Source of the DNA: Tenacibaculum sp. 190130A14a
GTDB lineage: Bacteria > Bacteroidota > Bacteroidia > Flavobacteriales > Flavobacteriaceae
Length of the DNA: 64,000 bases
Direction of reading: 5' to 3'
Assembly: GCF_964048965.1 (NCBI RefSeq)
Contig: NZ_OZ040189.1
Coordinates: 2,480,001 to 2,544,000 of the forward strand
Both the position numbers and the translations under genes were made by a program. Below the pieces are notes generated by a model that worked only from the letters and a program-made list of their open reading frames with translations, searched no databases and was not told the DNA's origin. Positions 18,384 to 27,921 of the stretch are shown piece by piece (the stretch's first letter is position 1; each line of letters opens with the position of its first letter).

Positions 18384-21023
18384 TTATTGCAAAGAAGCCA
18401 AACTTGCTTTTAACGTTTCTATTTTCGCTAAAGCATCTGCTTCTTTTTTCTTTTCACCCGCAACTACCTGCTCTGGTGCGTTATTTACAAAACGTTCATT
18501 CGCCAATTTCTTTTGCACCGATTTTAAGAACCCTTCAGTATAGTTTAACTCTTCTGTAATTTTCTTAACTTCTTCTTCTACATTGATACTATCTGCTGAA
18601 ATAGGTACAAAGTACTCATTTGACTTGACACGGAAACTTAAAGCTCCTTCTACTTTTTCAGAAGAATAAGAAAGAGTCTCTATATTTACTAACTTTTGAA
18701 TTACATTATCAAAATTTTCAGAAACTTTTTCATTATTAACAATTACTAAATCAATTGTTTCTTTAAATGAAATTTTCTTTTCCTTACGAATTGTTCTAAT
18801 TCCTGCAACTACTTCCGATGCAAAATCAAACTCAGCAATTAATGCTTCTTTGCTTTCTTTTGTCTCAGGATATTTAGCTATGATTAACGCTTCTTCTGGA
18901 GTTCTTTCTTTAATAGATTGCCAAACTTCTTCTGTAATAAAAGGCATAAAAGGGTGCAAAATTTTAAGATTATCTTCAAATAAAGCGATTATTTCTTTAT
19001 ACGTTTTTGCATCTATTGGCTGCTGAAAACCAGGTTTAACAATTTCCAATAACCATCCACAGAAATCATCGTAAATCAATTTATAAATAGACATGATAAC
19101 ATCACTTAAACGATATTTCGAGTAATGATCTTCAATTTCAGCCAACACTTTTTGGAATTTTGCCTGATACCAATCTAAAGCTATTCTACTAGACTGTGGT
19201 TGTTCGATTGTTTCAGAAACTTCCCACAATGTTGTCAATTTGAATGCACTCCAAATTTTATCTCCAAATCTCTTCCCTTGATTACAAAGAGTCTCGTCAA
19301 ACAACAAGTCGTTCCCTGCTGCCGAACTTAACAACAACCCAACACGAACCCCATCTGCACTATAGTCTTCAATTAACTTTAATGCATCTGGTGAGTTCCC
19401 TAAAGATTTAGACATTTTTCTACGTTGCTTATCACGTACTAAACCAGTTAAGTAAACATTTTCGAAAGGGCGTTGGTCTTTATATTCATACCCTGCAATT
19501 ACCATACGTGCTACCCAGAAAAATAAAATATCTGGCCCTGTCACTAAATCATTTGTAGGATAATAATATTTAATTTCTTCGTTCTCAGGATTACGAATTC
19601 CATCAAATACACTCATTGGCCATAACCAAGATGAAAACCATGTATCTAATGCATCTGGGTCTTGCGTTAAGTCAGATGTTGACAATGATGAATTTCCCGT
19701 TTTCTCTTGAGCTAATTTTAATGCATCTTCAATACTTTCAGCAACTACAAAGTCTTCTTTTCCATCTCCATAATAAAAAGCTGGAATTTGTTGACCCCAC
19801 CATAACTGACGCGAAATATTCCAATCACGAATGTTTTCCATCCAATGACGATATGTATTCTCAAACTTTCTTGGGAATAATTTTACTTCTCTATCTTCTC
19901 CTAAAACAGCTTCAATTGCTGGTTTTACCAACTCCTCCATTTTCAAGAACCATTGATCTGATAATCTTGGTTCTATTACCGCTTTAGTTCTTTCTGAAGT
20001 TCCAACTTTATTGGTATGCTGTTCAACTTTTAATAAGAACCCTTTTTCTTCTAATTCTTTTGATATCTCCTTTCTTACTACAAAACGATCTTTTCCTTCA
20101 TAATGTAACCCGAAAGAATTTAAAGAAGCATCTTCATTAAAAATATCAATTACCTCTAAATTATGCTTATCTCCTAAAACCTTATCATTTTCGTCGTGTG
20201 CAGGTGTTACTTTTAAACATCCAGTACCAAACTCAACATCTACATACTCATCTTCAATAATTGGGATTTCACGATTACATAAAGGTACAATTGCTTTCTT
20301 TCCTTTTAAATGTGTATAACGCTCATCATTCGGATTGATACAAATTGCTGTATCTCCCAAAATCGTTTCAGGACGCGTAGTAGCAATTGTAACTTTCTCA
20401 TCAGAATCTACAATACTGTATTGTAAGTAATATAGGTTTCCTTGACGCTCTTCATAAATTACTTCTTCATCTGAAAGTGTTGTTTTTGCCTCAGGGTCCC
20501 AATTTACCATTCTAAAACCACGGTAGATATATCCTTTATTATACAAATCAACAAAAACCTTTATAACAGCTTCACTCATATCATCATCCATGGTAAACTT
20601 TGTACGTTCCCAATCACATGAAGCTCCTAATTTTTTTAATTGTTCTAAAATAATACCCCCATATTGATCTTTCCACTCGAAAGCATGTTTTAAAAACTCT
20701 TCTCGTGTTAAATCACTTTTATTAATTCCTTGCTCTTTTAGTTTGGCTACTACCTTCGCCTCTGTAGCAATTGATGCATGGTCGGTTCCAGGAACCCAAC
20801 AAGCATTTTTACCTTGTAAACGAGCACGACGAATTAATACATCTTGAATTGTATTATTTAACATATGTCCCATATGAAGTACTCCTGTGACGTTTGGCGG
20901 TGGAATTACAATTGTATATGGTTCTCTTTCGTCTACTTCTGAATGAAAATAATTATGTTTCATCCAGTAATCATACCATTTTCCTTCTACCTCTTTTGCA
21001 CTGTATTTTGATGGAATACTCAT
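18384..21023 (-). CDS. valS: Valyl-tRNA synthetase
   Basis: Class I aminoacyl-tRNA synthetase that charges tRNA-Val. Its 879 aa fit the short Bacteroidota form. Visible: HIGH motif as HMGH at 50-53 in PPPNVTGVLHMGH, editing domain with TTRPETILGDTAI and CLKVTPAHDENDKVLG, WFSSWLWP, KMSKS near residue 535 (RRKMSKSLGNSPDALKLI), an anticodon-binding helical domain, and a C-terminal coiled coil (VEEEVKKITEELNYTEGFL) that binds tRNA. A housekeeping gene, transcribed alone; a TATTTTTG box at 21110-21117 may be its -7 element. Confidence 0.98.
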   Translation of the reverse strand: MSIPSKYSAKEVEGKWYDYWMKHNYFHSEVDEREPYTIVIPPPNVTGVLHMGHMLNNTIQDVLIRRARLQGKNACWVPGTDHASIATEAKVVAKLKEQGINKSDLTREEFLKHAFEWKDQYGGIILEQLKKLGASCDWERTKFTMDDDMSEAVIKVFVDLYNKGYIYRGFRMVNWDPEAKTTLSDEEVIYEERQGNLYYLQYSIVDSDEKVTIATTRPETILGDTAICINPNDERYTHLKGKKAIVPLCNREIPIIEDEYVDVEFGTGCLKVTPAHDENDKVLGDKHNLEVIDIFNEDASLNSFGLHYEGKDRFVVRKEISKELEEKGFLLKVEQHTNKVGTSERTKAVIEPRLSDQWFLKMEELVKPAIEAVLGEDREVKLFPRKFENTYRHWMENIRDWNISRQLWWGQQIPAFYYGDGKEDFVVAESIEDALKLAQEKTGNSSLSTSDLTQDPDALDTWFSSWLWPMSVFDGIRNPENEEIKYYYPTNDLVTGPDILFFWVARMVIAGYEYKDQRPFENVYLTGLVRDKQRRKMSKSLGNSPDALKLIEDYSADGVRVGLLLSSAAGNDLLFDETLCNQGKRFGDKIWSAFKLTTLWEVSETIEQPQSSRIALDWYQAKFQKVLAEIEDHYSKYRLSDVIMSIYKLIYDDFCGWLLEIVKPGFQQPIDAKTYKEIIALFEDNLKILHPFMPFITEEVWQSIKERTPEEALIIAKYPETKESKEALIAEFDFASEVVAGIRTIRKEKKISFKETIDLVIVNNEKVSENFDNVIQKLVNIETLSYSSEKVEGALSFRVKSNEYFVPISADSINVEEEVKKITEELNYTEGFLKSVQKKLANERFVNNAPEQVVAGEKKKEADALAKIETLKASLASLQ

Positions 21024-21221
21024 GTGTTAATGTTATTTATTTTTGTATATTTTTACATCTCAAAAAAATGCCTAATTCAGCTTTGGCATCATTTTTGAAA
21101 AATGATTAGCAAAAATACAACTATCTTTGAGGTACAGAAAATCTAGAGGTTGTTTTTTTATTAACTAAAAAATAATATTAAATTTGTAACGGTTTGTAAC
21201 CCCTAAATTAATTTTAAGATT

Positions 21222-21629
21222 ATGAAAACATTATTATCTTTTGTAGCTATTTGCTTATTATCATTAAGTGTTAATGCTCAAGAATTTAAATTTGTAACTG
21301 AAACTATTGATTATGGTAAAGTAGCATATGGTTCTGAAGGAAAACGTACTTTCGAATTTACCAACATTGGTGATGCTCCATTAATTATCAAAGATATCAA
21401 GTCTACTTGTGGATGTACAGTTCCTAAGAAGCCAGAAAAACCAATTATGCCAGGAGAAAAAGGGCAAATTGAGGTTTCTTATGACACAAAAAGACCAGGA
21501 GGTTTTTCTAAAGCGATTACTATTATGTCTAACGCTAAGAAAAAAAGAAGAATGTTAAAGATTAAAGGATTTATTACTAAAGATGCTACTCCTGCAAAAG
21601 CAAAGAGTGTTGTAAACGATAGTGAATAA
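21222..21629 (+). CDS. DUF1573 secreted protein
   Basis: Protein of 135 aa with signal peptide MKTLLSFVAICLLSLSVNAQ and one Ig-like DUF1573 domain: ETIDYGKVAYGSEGKRTFEF, NIGDAPLIIKDIKSTCGCT, PGEKGQIEVSYDTKRPGGF. The STCGCT pair of cysteines is typical. These proteins are abundant in Bacteroidota and of unknown function, probably periplasmic or surface adhesive folds. Single-gene unit with its own terminator. Confidence 0.9.
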   Translation: MKTLLSFVAICLLSLSVNAQEFKFVTETIDYGKVAYGSEGKRTFEFTNIGDAPLIIKDIKSTCGCTVPKKPEKPIMPGEKGQIEVSYDTKRPGGFSKAITIMSNAKKKRRMLKIKGFITKDATPAKAKSVVNDSE

Positions 21630-21646
21630 AAGACTTAATTAGATAT

Positions 21647-21679
21647 AAAAAAAGACCTGCAAATTGCAGGTCTTTTTTT
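21647..21679. terminator. Bidirectional terminator
   Basis: A 14-bp stem (AAAAAAAGACCTGC and complement) with a 5-base loop, A- and T-flanked. Lies between the convergent DUF1573 gene and the protease gene. Confidence 0.85.
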
Positions 21680-23045
21680 ATATTCTTTGTTCTAATCTGA
21701 ATTCATACTTTAGACGTGTTACCCCCCTATCTACTTTTAACTTTATCTTCTTATCAGGTTTAGAATGAAAAAGTTCCATTATTTGTCCCATTGTATAAGT
21801 ATGTGCAGGTTTTCCATTGATATATTTAATAACATCTCCCTCCATTAAACCAGCTCTAGCTGCTGGTGATCCTTCAACTACTTTATCTATTTTATAAGAA
21901 GGCTTAAATCTGTAAAAAAATGTAGTTACTAAAGATATCGTATTATTTTTACTAACATTATTGTTTTCTAAAGTTCTTGCAAATTTTGTAATTGCTTCTT
22001 CTTTAATAAGTTCTTGTCCGTTATAAATAACATGTAAGCCACTCATATTATAGTAAAAGCCCCCTTTTAAAGGAGCATTCTTTTTAAACGTAATTTTTCC
22101 ATTTGGGTAATCAATCCAAACTTTAAATCTCTTTAACACCTCTCCCCCAATACTTCCGTTACGTTTTTTAAATTTACGTGCATTAAATGTAGAAGTTGAG
22201 TCTAAAAATGCGGCAGTTGGTTGAATTATTTCATACTTCCCTATTTTTAGTTTAGCTACTCTACTTCTGTTCCCGTAAATGGTACCACTAAACCCCTCAC
22301 CTAGTACATCATTAAAGTATTTTTTGGGAGTACGTATTTCCTTTTTCGTATCCTCAAAAAGCCACATAGCATCGGTACCTCCAGAATCTATCAAAAGTTT
22401 CACGGGTAAATCATTTACATTATCTACCAAGTCAACATTTACATCTACATAAGGTTTATTCCTGTAGAACTCTAAAGGAATAGTCTCACATTTCCTACAT
22501 CTTTTGGGGTATTTGAATGTTTTCGGATTATAAAATGTTACTTTTTTATTATTATAATCTACCCTAGCAATAACATCTTTTAGTAAATCATATCCTATAA
22601 TTCCATGAATAGTGGTTCCCATTCTTGCAGAAAGGTTAAAAGCATCTTTTAAAATAACATATAAACTTTCGTTAGAATTAACAATATTATTAACTCTAAA
22701 GGTATTTTTTCGAGAAAGCAGCGCCTCTACAGGTTCACCATCTCCTAAACCATGTATAAATACTTTTCTTACTTCTTTCAGGTCTATACTATCATTCTGG
22801 GTCAAATTAAAGAGTATAGTTTTGTTAACTCCTGTGTCTAAAATAAATGAAAGAGGTTTATCATTTATTTCAAGAGGAATCACTATTAAATTATTAATTA
22901 AACGAAAACTAACAGTTTGTTTATCAGTTTTTTTACCGAAGAATTGAAATTTTCCTTGACCAAAACTTAATAAGCATACATGAAGCAATAAAAGTGTAAG
23001 TAATTTTTTTCTCAAAAGGGAGTAGTTTAGAATATCAATATTCAA
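21678..23045 (-). CDS. Aspartyl protease with PDZ domain
   Basis: Secreted or membrane-anchored protein of 455 aa with a leader (KKLLTLLLLHVCLLSFGQ). It contains two retropepsin-like halves, each with a catalytic Asp motif: FILDTGVNKTILF and LLIDSGGTDAMWLF (DTG and DSG). A C-terminal PDZ domain (KVVEGSPAARAGLMEGDVIK, then INGKPAHTYTMG) would bind substrate or position it. This two-domain plan is common in Bacteroidota. A periplasmic peptidase role is likely, substrate unknown. It is divergent from the aminotransferase gene. Confidence 0.88.
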   Translation of the reverse strand: MNIDILNYSLLRKKLLTLLLLHVCLLSFGQGKFQFFGKKTDKQTVSFRLINNLIVIPLEINDKPLSFILDTGVNKTILFNLTQNDSIDLKEVRKVFIHGLGDGEPVEALLSRKNTFRVNNIVNSNESLYVILKDAFNLSARMGTTIHGIIGYDLLKDVIARVDYNNKKVTFYNPKTFKYPKRCRKCETIPLEFYRNKPYVDVNVDLVDNVNDLPVKLLIDSGGTDAMWLFEDTKKEIRTPKKYFNDVLGEGFSGTIYGNRSRVAKLKIGKYEIIQPTAAFLDSTSTFNARKFKKRNGSIGGEVLKRFKVWIDYPNGKITFKKNAPLKGGFYYNMSGLHVIYNGQELIKEEAITKFARTLENNNVSKNNTISLVTTFFYRFKPSYKIDKVVEGSPAARAGLMEGDVIKYINGKPAHTYTMGQIMELFHSKPDKKIKLKVDRGVTRLKYEFRLEQRI

Positions 23046-23199
23046 TTTACAATTAAATTTCGGGGTATTTAACTTTTTAAGATTTTTTTAACCTTATTTC
23101 TCTACTTTTTTTATGCTTTTTTTGATGCTTTTATCTGTCTTAAATTCAATTATATTTCGCAAATTTGCCTTTGAAAACAACTAAACATTTATATTTAAA

Positions 23200-24390
23200 A
23201 TGCCTTCTATTTCTAACAAAGGAAATTCTATGCCTCAATCACCAATTAGAAAGTTGGTGCCTTTTGCAGAGGCTGCTAAGAAAAATGGAACTAAAGTATT
23301 TCATTTAAATATTGGACAACCAGATATAAAAACTCCACAAGTTGCTTTAGATGCAGTAAAAAACAATGCCATCGAAGTATTGTCTTACGCTCGTTCTGAA
23401 GGTTCTGAAGAATACAGAAGTAAACTTGCTAATTACTATGCTCAAAATGAAATTCATGTTGCAGCAAACAACATCATTGCTACAACTGGAGGTTCAGAAG
23501 CTTTATTATTTACTATCGGTAGTATTACTGACCCAGAAGATGAAATCATTATCCCAGAGCCATTTTACGCTAACTACAATGGTTTTTCTACAGCTTCAGG
23601 AGTAAAAGTTGTTCCTGTTATTTCTAAAATTGAAGATAACTTCGCTTTACCAGCAATTGAGGATTTTGAAAAGTTAATTACTTCAAAAACAAAAGCGATT
23701 TTAATTTGTAACCCAGGTAATCCAACAGGATATTTATATAGCGAAGAAGAAATTGAAAAACTAAAGCAAATTGTACTAAAACACGATTTGTTTTTAATAG
23801 CTGACGAAGTATACCGTGAATTCACATACGACGGAGAAAAACACAATTCTGTAATGGCTTTGGAAGGTATAGAACAGCATGCTATCATGATTGATTCTGT
23901 ATCTAAACGTTATAGTATGTGTGGAGCAAGAATTGGGTGTATTGTTTCTAAAAATGAAGACTTTATTAATACTGCTCTTAAATTTGCACAAGCGCGTTTA
24001 AGTCCTCCTACATATGCTTTATTAGCTAGTGAAGCTGCTTTAGATACTCCACAAAGTTATTTTGACGAAGTTATTGAAGAGTACCAAGAACGTAGAGATA
24101 CTTTAATTTCTGAATTACAAAAAATTGAAGGTGTTAAAGTCGCAAATCCAAAAGGTGCGTTTTATTGCATCGCAGAATTACCTGTTGATAGTTCAGAAGA
24201 TTTTGCTCAATGGATTTTAGAAAAATTTAATCATAATAATGAAACTGTTATGGTTGCTCCTGCTGGAGGTTTCTATTCTACTAAAGGAGAAGGTAACAAC
24301 CAAGTAAGAATTGCTTATGTTTTAAACAAAGCTGACTTAAAGCGTTGTGTAGAAATTTTAAAAGTTGCTTTACAACAATACAATAGTTAA
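23200..24390 (+). CDS. PLP-dependent aminotransferase (aspartate aminotransferase-like)
   Basis: Fold type I aminotransferase of 396 aa, cytosolic. Visible: substrate-side NIGQPDIKTPQ, ATTGGSEALLFTIGSI, the PLP phosphate and ring contacts NPGNPTGYLYS and IADEVYREFTYDG, the Schiff-base lysine in DSVSKRYSMCGARIG (near residue 236), and RIAYVLNKADLKRCVE with a C-terminal Arg. This is the class I/II subgroup of AspC-type and related enzymes; amino-acid preference is not certain. murB follows with no gap, sharing the transcript. Confidence 0.9.
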   Translation: MPSISNKGNSMPQSPIRKLVPFAEAAKKNGTKVFHLNIGQPDIKTPQVALDAVKNNAIEVLSYARSEGSEEYRSKLANYYAQNEIHVAANNIIATTGGSEALLFTIGSITDPEDEIIIPEPFYANYNGFSTASGVKVVPVISKIEDNFALPAIEDFEKLITSKTKAILICNPGNPTGYLYSEEEIEKLKQIVLKHDLFLIADEVYREFTYDGEKHNSVMALEGIEQHAIMIDSVSKRYSMCGARIGCIVSKNEDFINTALKFAQARLSPPTYALLASEAALDTPQSYFDEVIEEYQERRDTLISELQKIEGVKVANPKGAFYCIAELPVDSSEDFAQWILEKFNHNNETVMVAPAGGFYSTKGEGNNQVRIAYVLNKADLKRCVEILKVALQQYNS

Positions 24391-25398
24391 TTGAATATAC
24401 AAAACAACATATCTTTAAAAGAATACAACACGTTTGGCATTGATGTAAATGCCAAGCGTTTTGTTTCTATCGATTCTCTTTACAGTTTACAACAACTTTT
24501 AAAAGTAGAGCAAGATATTTTCTTGATTAGTGGAGGTAGTAATATGCTATTAACTACTGATATTGATAAATTAGTAGTGCATCTTAATTTAAGAGGAATT
24601 TCTATTGATAGGGAAAACCATAATGATATTTACCTAACGGTAAATGCAGGTGAAAATTGGCATGAATTTGTTCAATGGTGTATTTCTCAAGGATATGGTG
24701 GCATTGAAAATCTTTCTTTAATTCCTGGTAATGTAGGAACTTGTCCTATTCAAAATATAGGGGCGTATGGAGTTGAAGTAAAAGATGTAATTACTAAAGT
24801 TGAAGCAGTCGAAATAGCTACAGGAAAGTTAATTGAATTTTCGAATAAGGACTGTCAATTCGGCTACCGAAATTCAATTTTTAAGAATACCGTAAAAGGT
24901 AAATATATTATTACTTCTGTTAGTTTTCAGCTAACAAAAGGCGAACATCACTTAAATACGTCTTACGGTGCTATTAATACTGAATTATCAAAAATGGGTA
25001 TCGACAATCCATCTATTAAAGATATTTCAGACGCTGTAATTTCTATTAGACAGTCTAAATTACCTGATCCAAAAGAAATTGGAAATAGTGGTAGTTTTTT
25101 TAAGAATCCAGTCATTTCTAAAAAACACTTTCAAAAACTTCAAAAAGAATACCCTGCAATTCCTAATTACCCAGTTTCAGAAACAGAAATCAAAGTTCCT
25201 GCTGGATGGTTAATTGAACAAAGCGGGTTTAAAGGAAAACGTTTTGGTGAGTATGGTGTTCATGAAAAACAAGCACTTGTTTTGGTTAACTATGGAGATG
25301 CTAGTGGAAAAGATATTTATAAACTTGCTCAGACCATCCAAAAAACCATTCAAAAGCACTTTGGTATTGATTTAGAAATTGAAGTTAACGTTATTTAA
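24391..25398 (+). CDS. murB: UDP-N-acetylenolpyruvoylglucosamine reductase
   Basis: Cytosolic FAD enzyme that reduces UDP-GlcNAc-enolpyruvate to UDP-MurNAc in peptidoglycan synthesis. At 335 aa it is the type I (E. coli-like) form. Landmarks: NTFGIDVNAK, FLISGGSNMLLT (FAD), ENLSLIPGNVGTCPIQNIGA, CQFGYRNSIFK, the catalytic Ser in GNSGSFFKNP, and PAGWLIEQSGFKGKR. It starts with TTG directly after the aminotransferase stop codon (no gap), so translation is probably coupled. Confidence 0.96.
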   Translation: MNIQNNISLKEYNTFGIDVNAKRFVSIDSLYSLQQLLKVEQDIFLISGGSNMLLTTDIDKLVVHLNLRGISIDRENHNDIYLTVNAGENWHEFVQWCISQGYGGIENLSLIPGNVGTCPIQNIGAYGVEVKDVITKVEAVEIATGKLIEFSNKDCQFGYRNSIFKNTVKGKYIITSVSFQLTKGEHHLNTSYGAINTELSKMGIDNPSIKDISDAVISIRQSKLPDPKEIGNSGSFFKNPVISKKHFQKLQKEYPAIPNYPVSETEIKVPAGWLIEQSGFKGKRFGEYGVHEKQALVLVNYGDASGKDIYKLAQTIQKTIQKHFGIDLEIEVNVI

Positions 25399-25618
25399 TT
25401 TGCTTTTCGAAAGCGATACTTAAAATTGAATTTTCTTCGTTTCTTTGATAGAATTAAATTCTAGCCCTTATTATCTTTTCAATTTATCATCATAGATTTG
25501 TTGTTTTTCAAACAAAAAATTAATAATTGTTTATTTTTATTATATTTTTTCTAAAATTTTAATATTTATTTAACATTATAGTGTTATTAAATATAATTCA
25601 AACTAAACAAATTTTATT

Positions 25619-26473
25619 ATGAAAAATCCAAAAACAATTTTATTTTTTTTTGCCCTTTCTTTTTCATTAATATTCCAAAATTGTACTTCTGACGAAAATG
25701 AAGTATCAAATTTAGATGTCCCCGCAGTCTCTCCATCAAATTTGAACATGGATGATGCTGACCATGCAACTGTTCAAGGTTTCGGACCTAACTCTTATTG
25801 GGCCAATTACCTTGTGAATCAATCAGTAACAAATTTTTTAAAAGGACAACACGACAGTGCTGCAAGTCTATTTGGTATGGGTAATGTACCATTATACTAT
25901 GCTGCTGGTCCTGGAACTTTTAACGCTCTTTCTTTTAGCGCAGGATATGTAGTTTGGGGAGAGGAACTCTTAGCAAATGCCAATACTTATGGTAATGCAG
26001 CTATAGCCTATGTCGCCGCTCATGAAATAGCACATCAGGTGCAATTTAGAACAAGTGGTATTCCGAGTAGAAACCATGTGAGCGCTACAGAACTAGAAGC
26101 AGATGGATTTGGAGGTTATTATATAAGAAAAAGATATACTAGCAACTGGACAACAGCTGCACAAGGATATACTTTCTCACAAACTTTAGGTGGTCCTGTA
26201 AACTCTAGTCACGGTTCTTCATCTCAAAGAAGATCTGCATATAGATTAGGTTATCTTATAGCCGAAAATGGCAACTATACCAATAGAAATTTTGATAACG
26301 TATTCTTTTATTATTATGATCAATACGTTTTAGGAGGACTTCTTAAATCTGAAGTGAAAAAGCCTAAAAATGTATCAGTAGAAACTCATGATTATATTTC
26401 TTCATTTAGTGAAGAACTTCAAAAAATCGCTTCAGGTGAAATATCTGAAGAAGAATTTATTAATTTAAAATAA
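25619..26473 (+). CDS. Putative metalloprotease lipoprotein (HEIAH)
   Basis: Protein of 284 aa with a leader ending in LIFQNC (lipobox-like, Cys22) and then an acidic linker. The active-site helix AAHEIAHQVQFRTSG holds a zinc-binding HExxH near residue 136, and 20-25 residues later ATELEADGFGGYY supplies the likely third ligand and a support Asp. This ExxAD arrangement resembles the YpfJ-type neutral zinc metallopeptidases. A zinc peptidase at the cell surface is likely, target unknown. The 220 bases before it are very AT-rich and hold no further gene. Confidence 0.75.
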   Translation: MKNPKTILFFFALSFSLIFQNCTSDENEVSNLDVPAVSPSNLNMDDADHATVQGFGPNSYWANYLVNQSVTNFLKGQHDSAASLFGMGNVPLYYAAGPGTFNALSFSAGYVVWGEELLANANTYGNAAIAYVAAHEIAHQVQFRTSGIPSRNHVSATELEADGFGGYYIRKRYTSNWTTAAQGYTFSQTLGGPVNSSHGSSSQRRSAYRLGYLIAENGNYTNRNFDNVFFYYYDQYVLGGLLKSEVKKPKNVSVETHDYISSFSEELQKIASGEISEEEFINLK

Positions 26474-26501
26474 CAACTAATAATAATTATATTTAATAAT
26501 G

Positions 26502-26533
26502 AAAACTGTTTCTTTTTTTTAAGAAACAGTTTT
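26502..26533 (+). terminator. Terminator after metalloprotease gene
   Basis: Stem AAAACTGTTTCTT / AAGAAACAGTTTT (13 bp) with a T-rich loop, followed by a T-rich tract. Confidence 0.8.
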
Positions 26534-26604
26534 GTTCTTTTTCCTCACCACTCTCTGTAATATTTTAGACTTTTGATATACTAATAAATAAAAGTTTATA
26601 AGTT

Positions 26605-26688
26605 ATGAGTAGATTTTGGATTAAGTTCAAGAAGTTTTATAAATGTGAAGTGAGAACATTTAATAAAATGCTAGGTATAAAAAACTAG
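26605..26688 (+). CDS. Possible 27-aa basic peptide
   Basis: Short open frame after the terminator: MSRFWIKFKKFYKCEVRTFN, then KMLGIKN. It is strongly basic and aromatic, which is unusual for chance sequence in this AT-rich stretch, and its stop overlaps the end of the convergent SCO gene by 4 bases. There is no recognised family and no clear promoter or ribosome site. Low confidence. Confidence 0.25.
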   Translation: MSRFWIKFKKFYKCEVRTFNKMLGIKN

Positions 26689-27344
26689 CCTTCTTCCTTT
26701 AATATTTTTATATGTCTAATTAGACGCTCTGTATCTAGGGCTATAGTTCCGTTATATACACCTCTAATTCTTCCTTTTTTATCAATAAGAATGAAGTTTT
26801 CAGTATGAACAAAGGCATCTTCATCTTGTGTTTTCACAAAATCTTCGTCGGCAAAATAGGCCTTACGAGCTAAATCATAAATCTGTTTCTTATCCCCTGT
26901 TACCAAATTCCATTTTTTAGAATCAATATCATTATCAATAGCATATTGCTTTAAAACAGATACTGAATCTTTAGTTGGCATAACTGTATGAGATAATAAC
27001 ATAACATCATTATCTGCTTTGAACCTTTCTTGAATTTTACTCATGTTCTTCTCAAGTATTGGACAGATACCTGGACAAGTAACAAAGAAAAAATCGGCTA
27101 CATAAATCTTACCTTCATAAGTCTTTTTGGTAATTGCTTCACCATCTTGATTTATCAACGAAAACTCAGGAATTTGATGAATATCATTATACTTAACATC
27201 CTTTTCATGAATCCATTCTGGTGTAAACTCTGCCGAATTAAAAAAAGGGAGAGTAACTTCTTTATCAACCTCTTTTTTTGCTTGACATGATATTACTAAA
27301 ATACCTATTACTAACAGTGTTAAAATTTTATTGAATAATTTCAT
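26685..27344 (-). CDS. SCO family copper/thiol protein
   Basis: Lipoprotein of 219 aa (Cys20 in LVISC). Thioredoxin-like SCO/SenC fold with the metal-binding CxxxC as TCPGICP (C90, C94) and the conserved histidine in VHTENFILID (H180), all three ligands present. SCO proteins deliver copper to cytochrome oxidase or act as thiol reductases. Last gene of the sulfatase operon; its start overlaps the YwqK-like gene by 17 bases. That context suggests copper handling for a secreted process rather than only respiration. Confidence 0.9.
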   Translation of the reverse strand: MKLFNKILTLLVIGILVISCQAKKEVDKEVTLPFFNSAEFTPEWIHEKDVKYNDIHQIPEFSLINQDGEAITKKTYEGKIYVADFFFVTCPGICPILEKNMSKIQERFKADNDVMLLSHTVMPTKDSVSVLKQYAIDNDIDSKKWNLVTGDKKQIYDLARKAYFADEDFVKTQDEDAFVHTENFILIDKKGRIRGVYNGTIALDTERLIRHIKILKEEG

Positions 27345-27921
27345 TTTTTGTATCTACTGAATAACATTTTTTTAATCCTATTAAACCAAATCGTTCTCCA
27401 TTTTTTGTAACATAATTAGCCCTAATTTTTCCATCTAACTGCCACATTCGTTGACGTCCATCTTCTTTTCCATCAACATAATTGAACATTTTTAGCAATT
27501 GTCCATTCGGAAACCATTCGCTTACTTCACCATCGTATTCCCCATGTTCATTGAAATGGTACATAAACTTAAGTTGTCCATCTTTATACCAGCCTAAATG
27601 CTTTCCTGTCTTTAAGCCATTTGTATAAAAACGCTCAAAAGATTTAGCACCTTCTTCATACCACCCTTGATACATTCCATTTCTTTTCCCTTCATTATAT
27701 TCGGATTTTGACTTTAATTCTCCTGAATTATAAAAGGTATTGACTACTCCTGAAAAAGCTTCGTTTTTAAATAATAATACTCCATTTACTAATTGAAAAT
27801 TAGTATCTAAAATATTTCTTTCAATTACAGCAACAGTACTATTTGTTCTAGCTTCTTTAGTTGAACAAGAAGCTAGAAATAGCGTTAGTAAAATTATATA
27901 TGTAATTCGCAAAAGTTTCAT
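27328..27921 (-). CDS. YwqK-like (MORN-type repeat) lipoprotein
   Basis: Lipoprotein of 197 aa (Cys19 in LFLASC). Repeats of the MORN-like type run through it: FYNSGELKSKSEYNEGKRNG, MYQGWYEEGAKSFERFYTNG, LKTGKHLGWYKDGQLKFMY, DGEVSEWFPNGQLLKMFNY. Databases call this the YwqK family, with an 'antitoxin' label from a Bacillus pair, but no toxin gene is next to it and it is exported. A surface binding role is more likely. The start codon overlaps the stop of the YHYH gene (TAATG). Confidence 0.8.
   Translation of the reverse strand: MKLLRITYIILLTLFLASCSTKEARTNSTVAVIERNILDTNFQLVNGVLLFKNEAFSGVVNTFYNSGELKSKSEYNEGKRNGMYQGWYEEGAKSFERFYTNGLKTGKHLGWYKDGQLKFMYHFNEHGEYDGEVSEWFPNGQLLKMFNYVDGKEDGRQRMWQLDGKIRANYVTKNGERFGLIGLKKCYSVDTKNEIIQ

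Noticed and set aside
25399..25618. Possible RNA element before the metalloprotease gene
   Set aside because: Only AT-rich sequence without a stable hairpin or promoter match I can defend.
27328..27921. Toxin-antitoxin label for the YwqK-like gene
   Set aside because: The protein has a lipobox, so is exported, and no toxin gene is adjacent.
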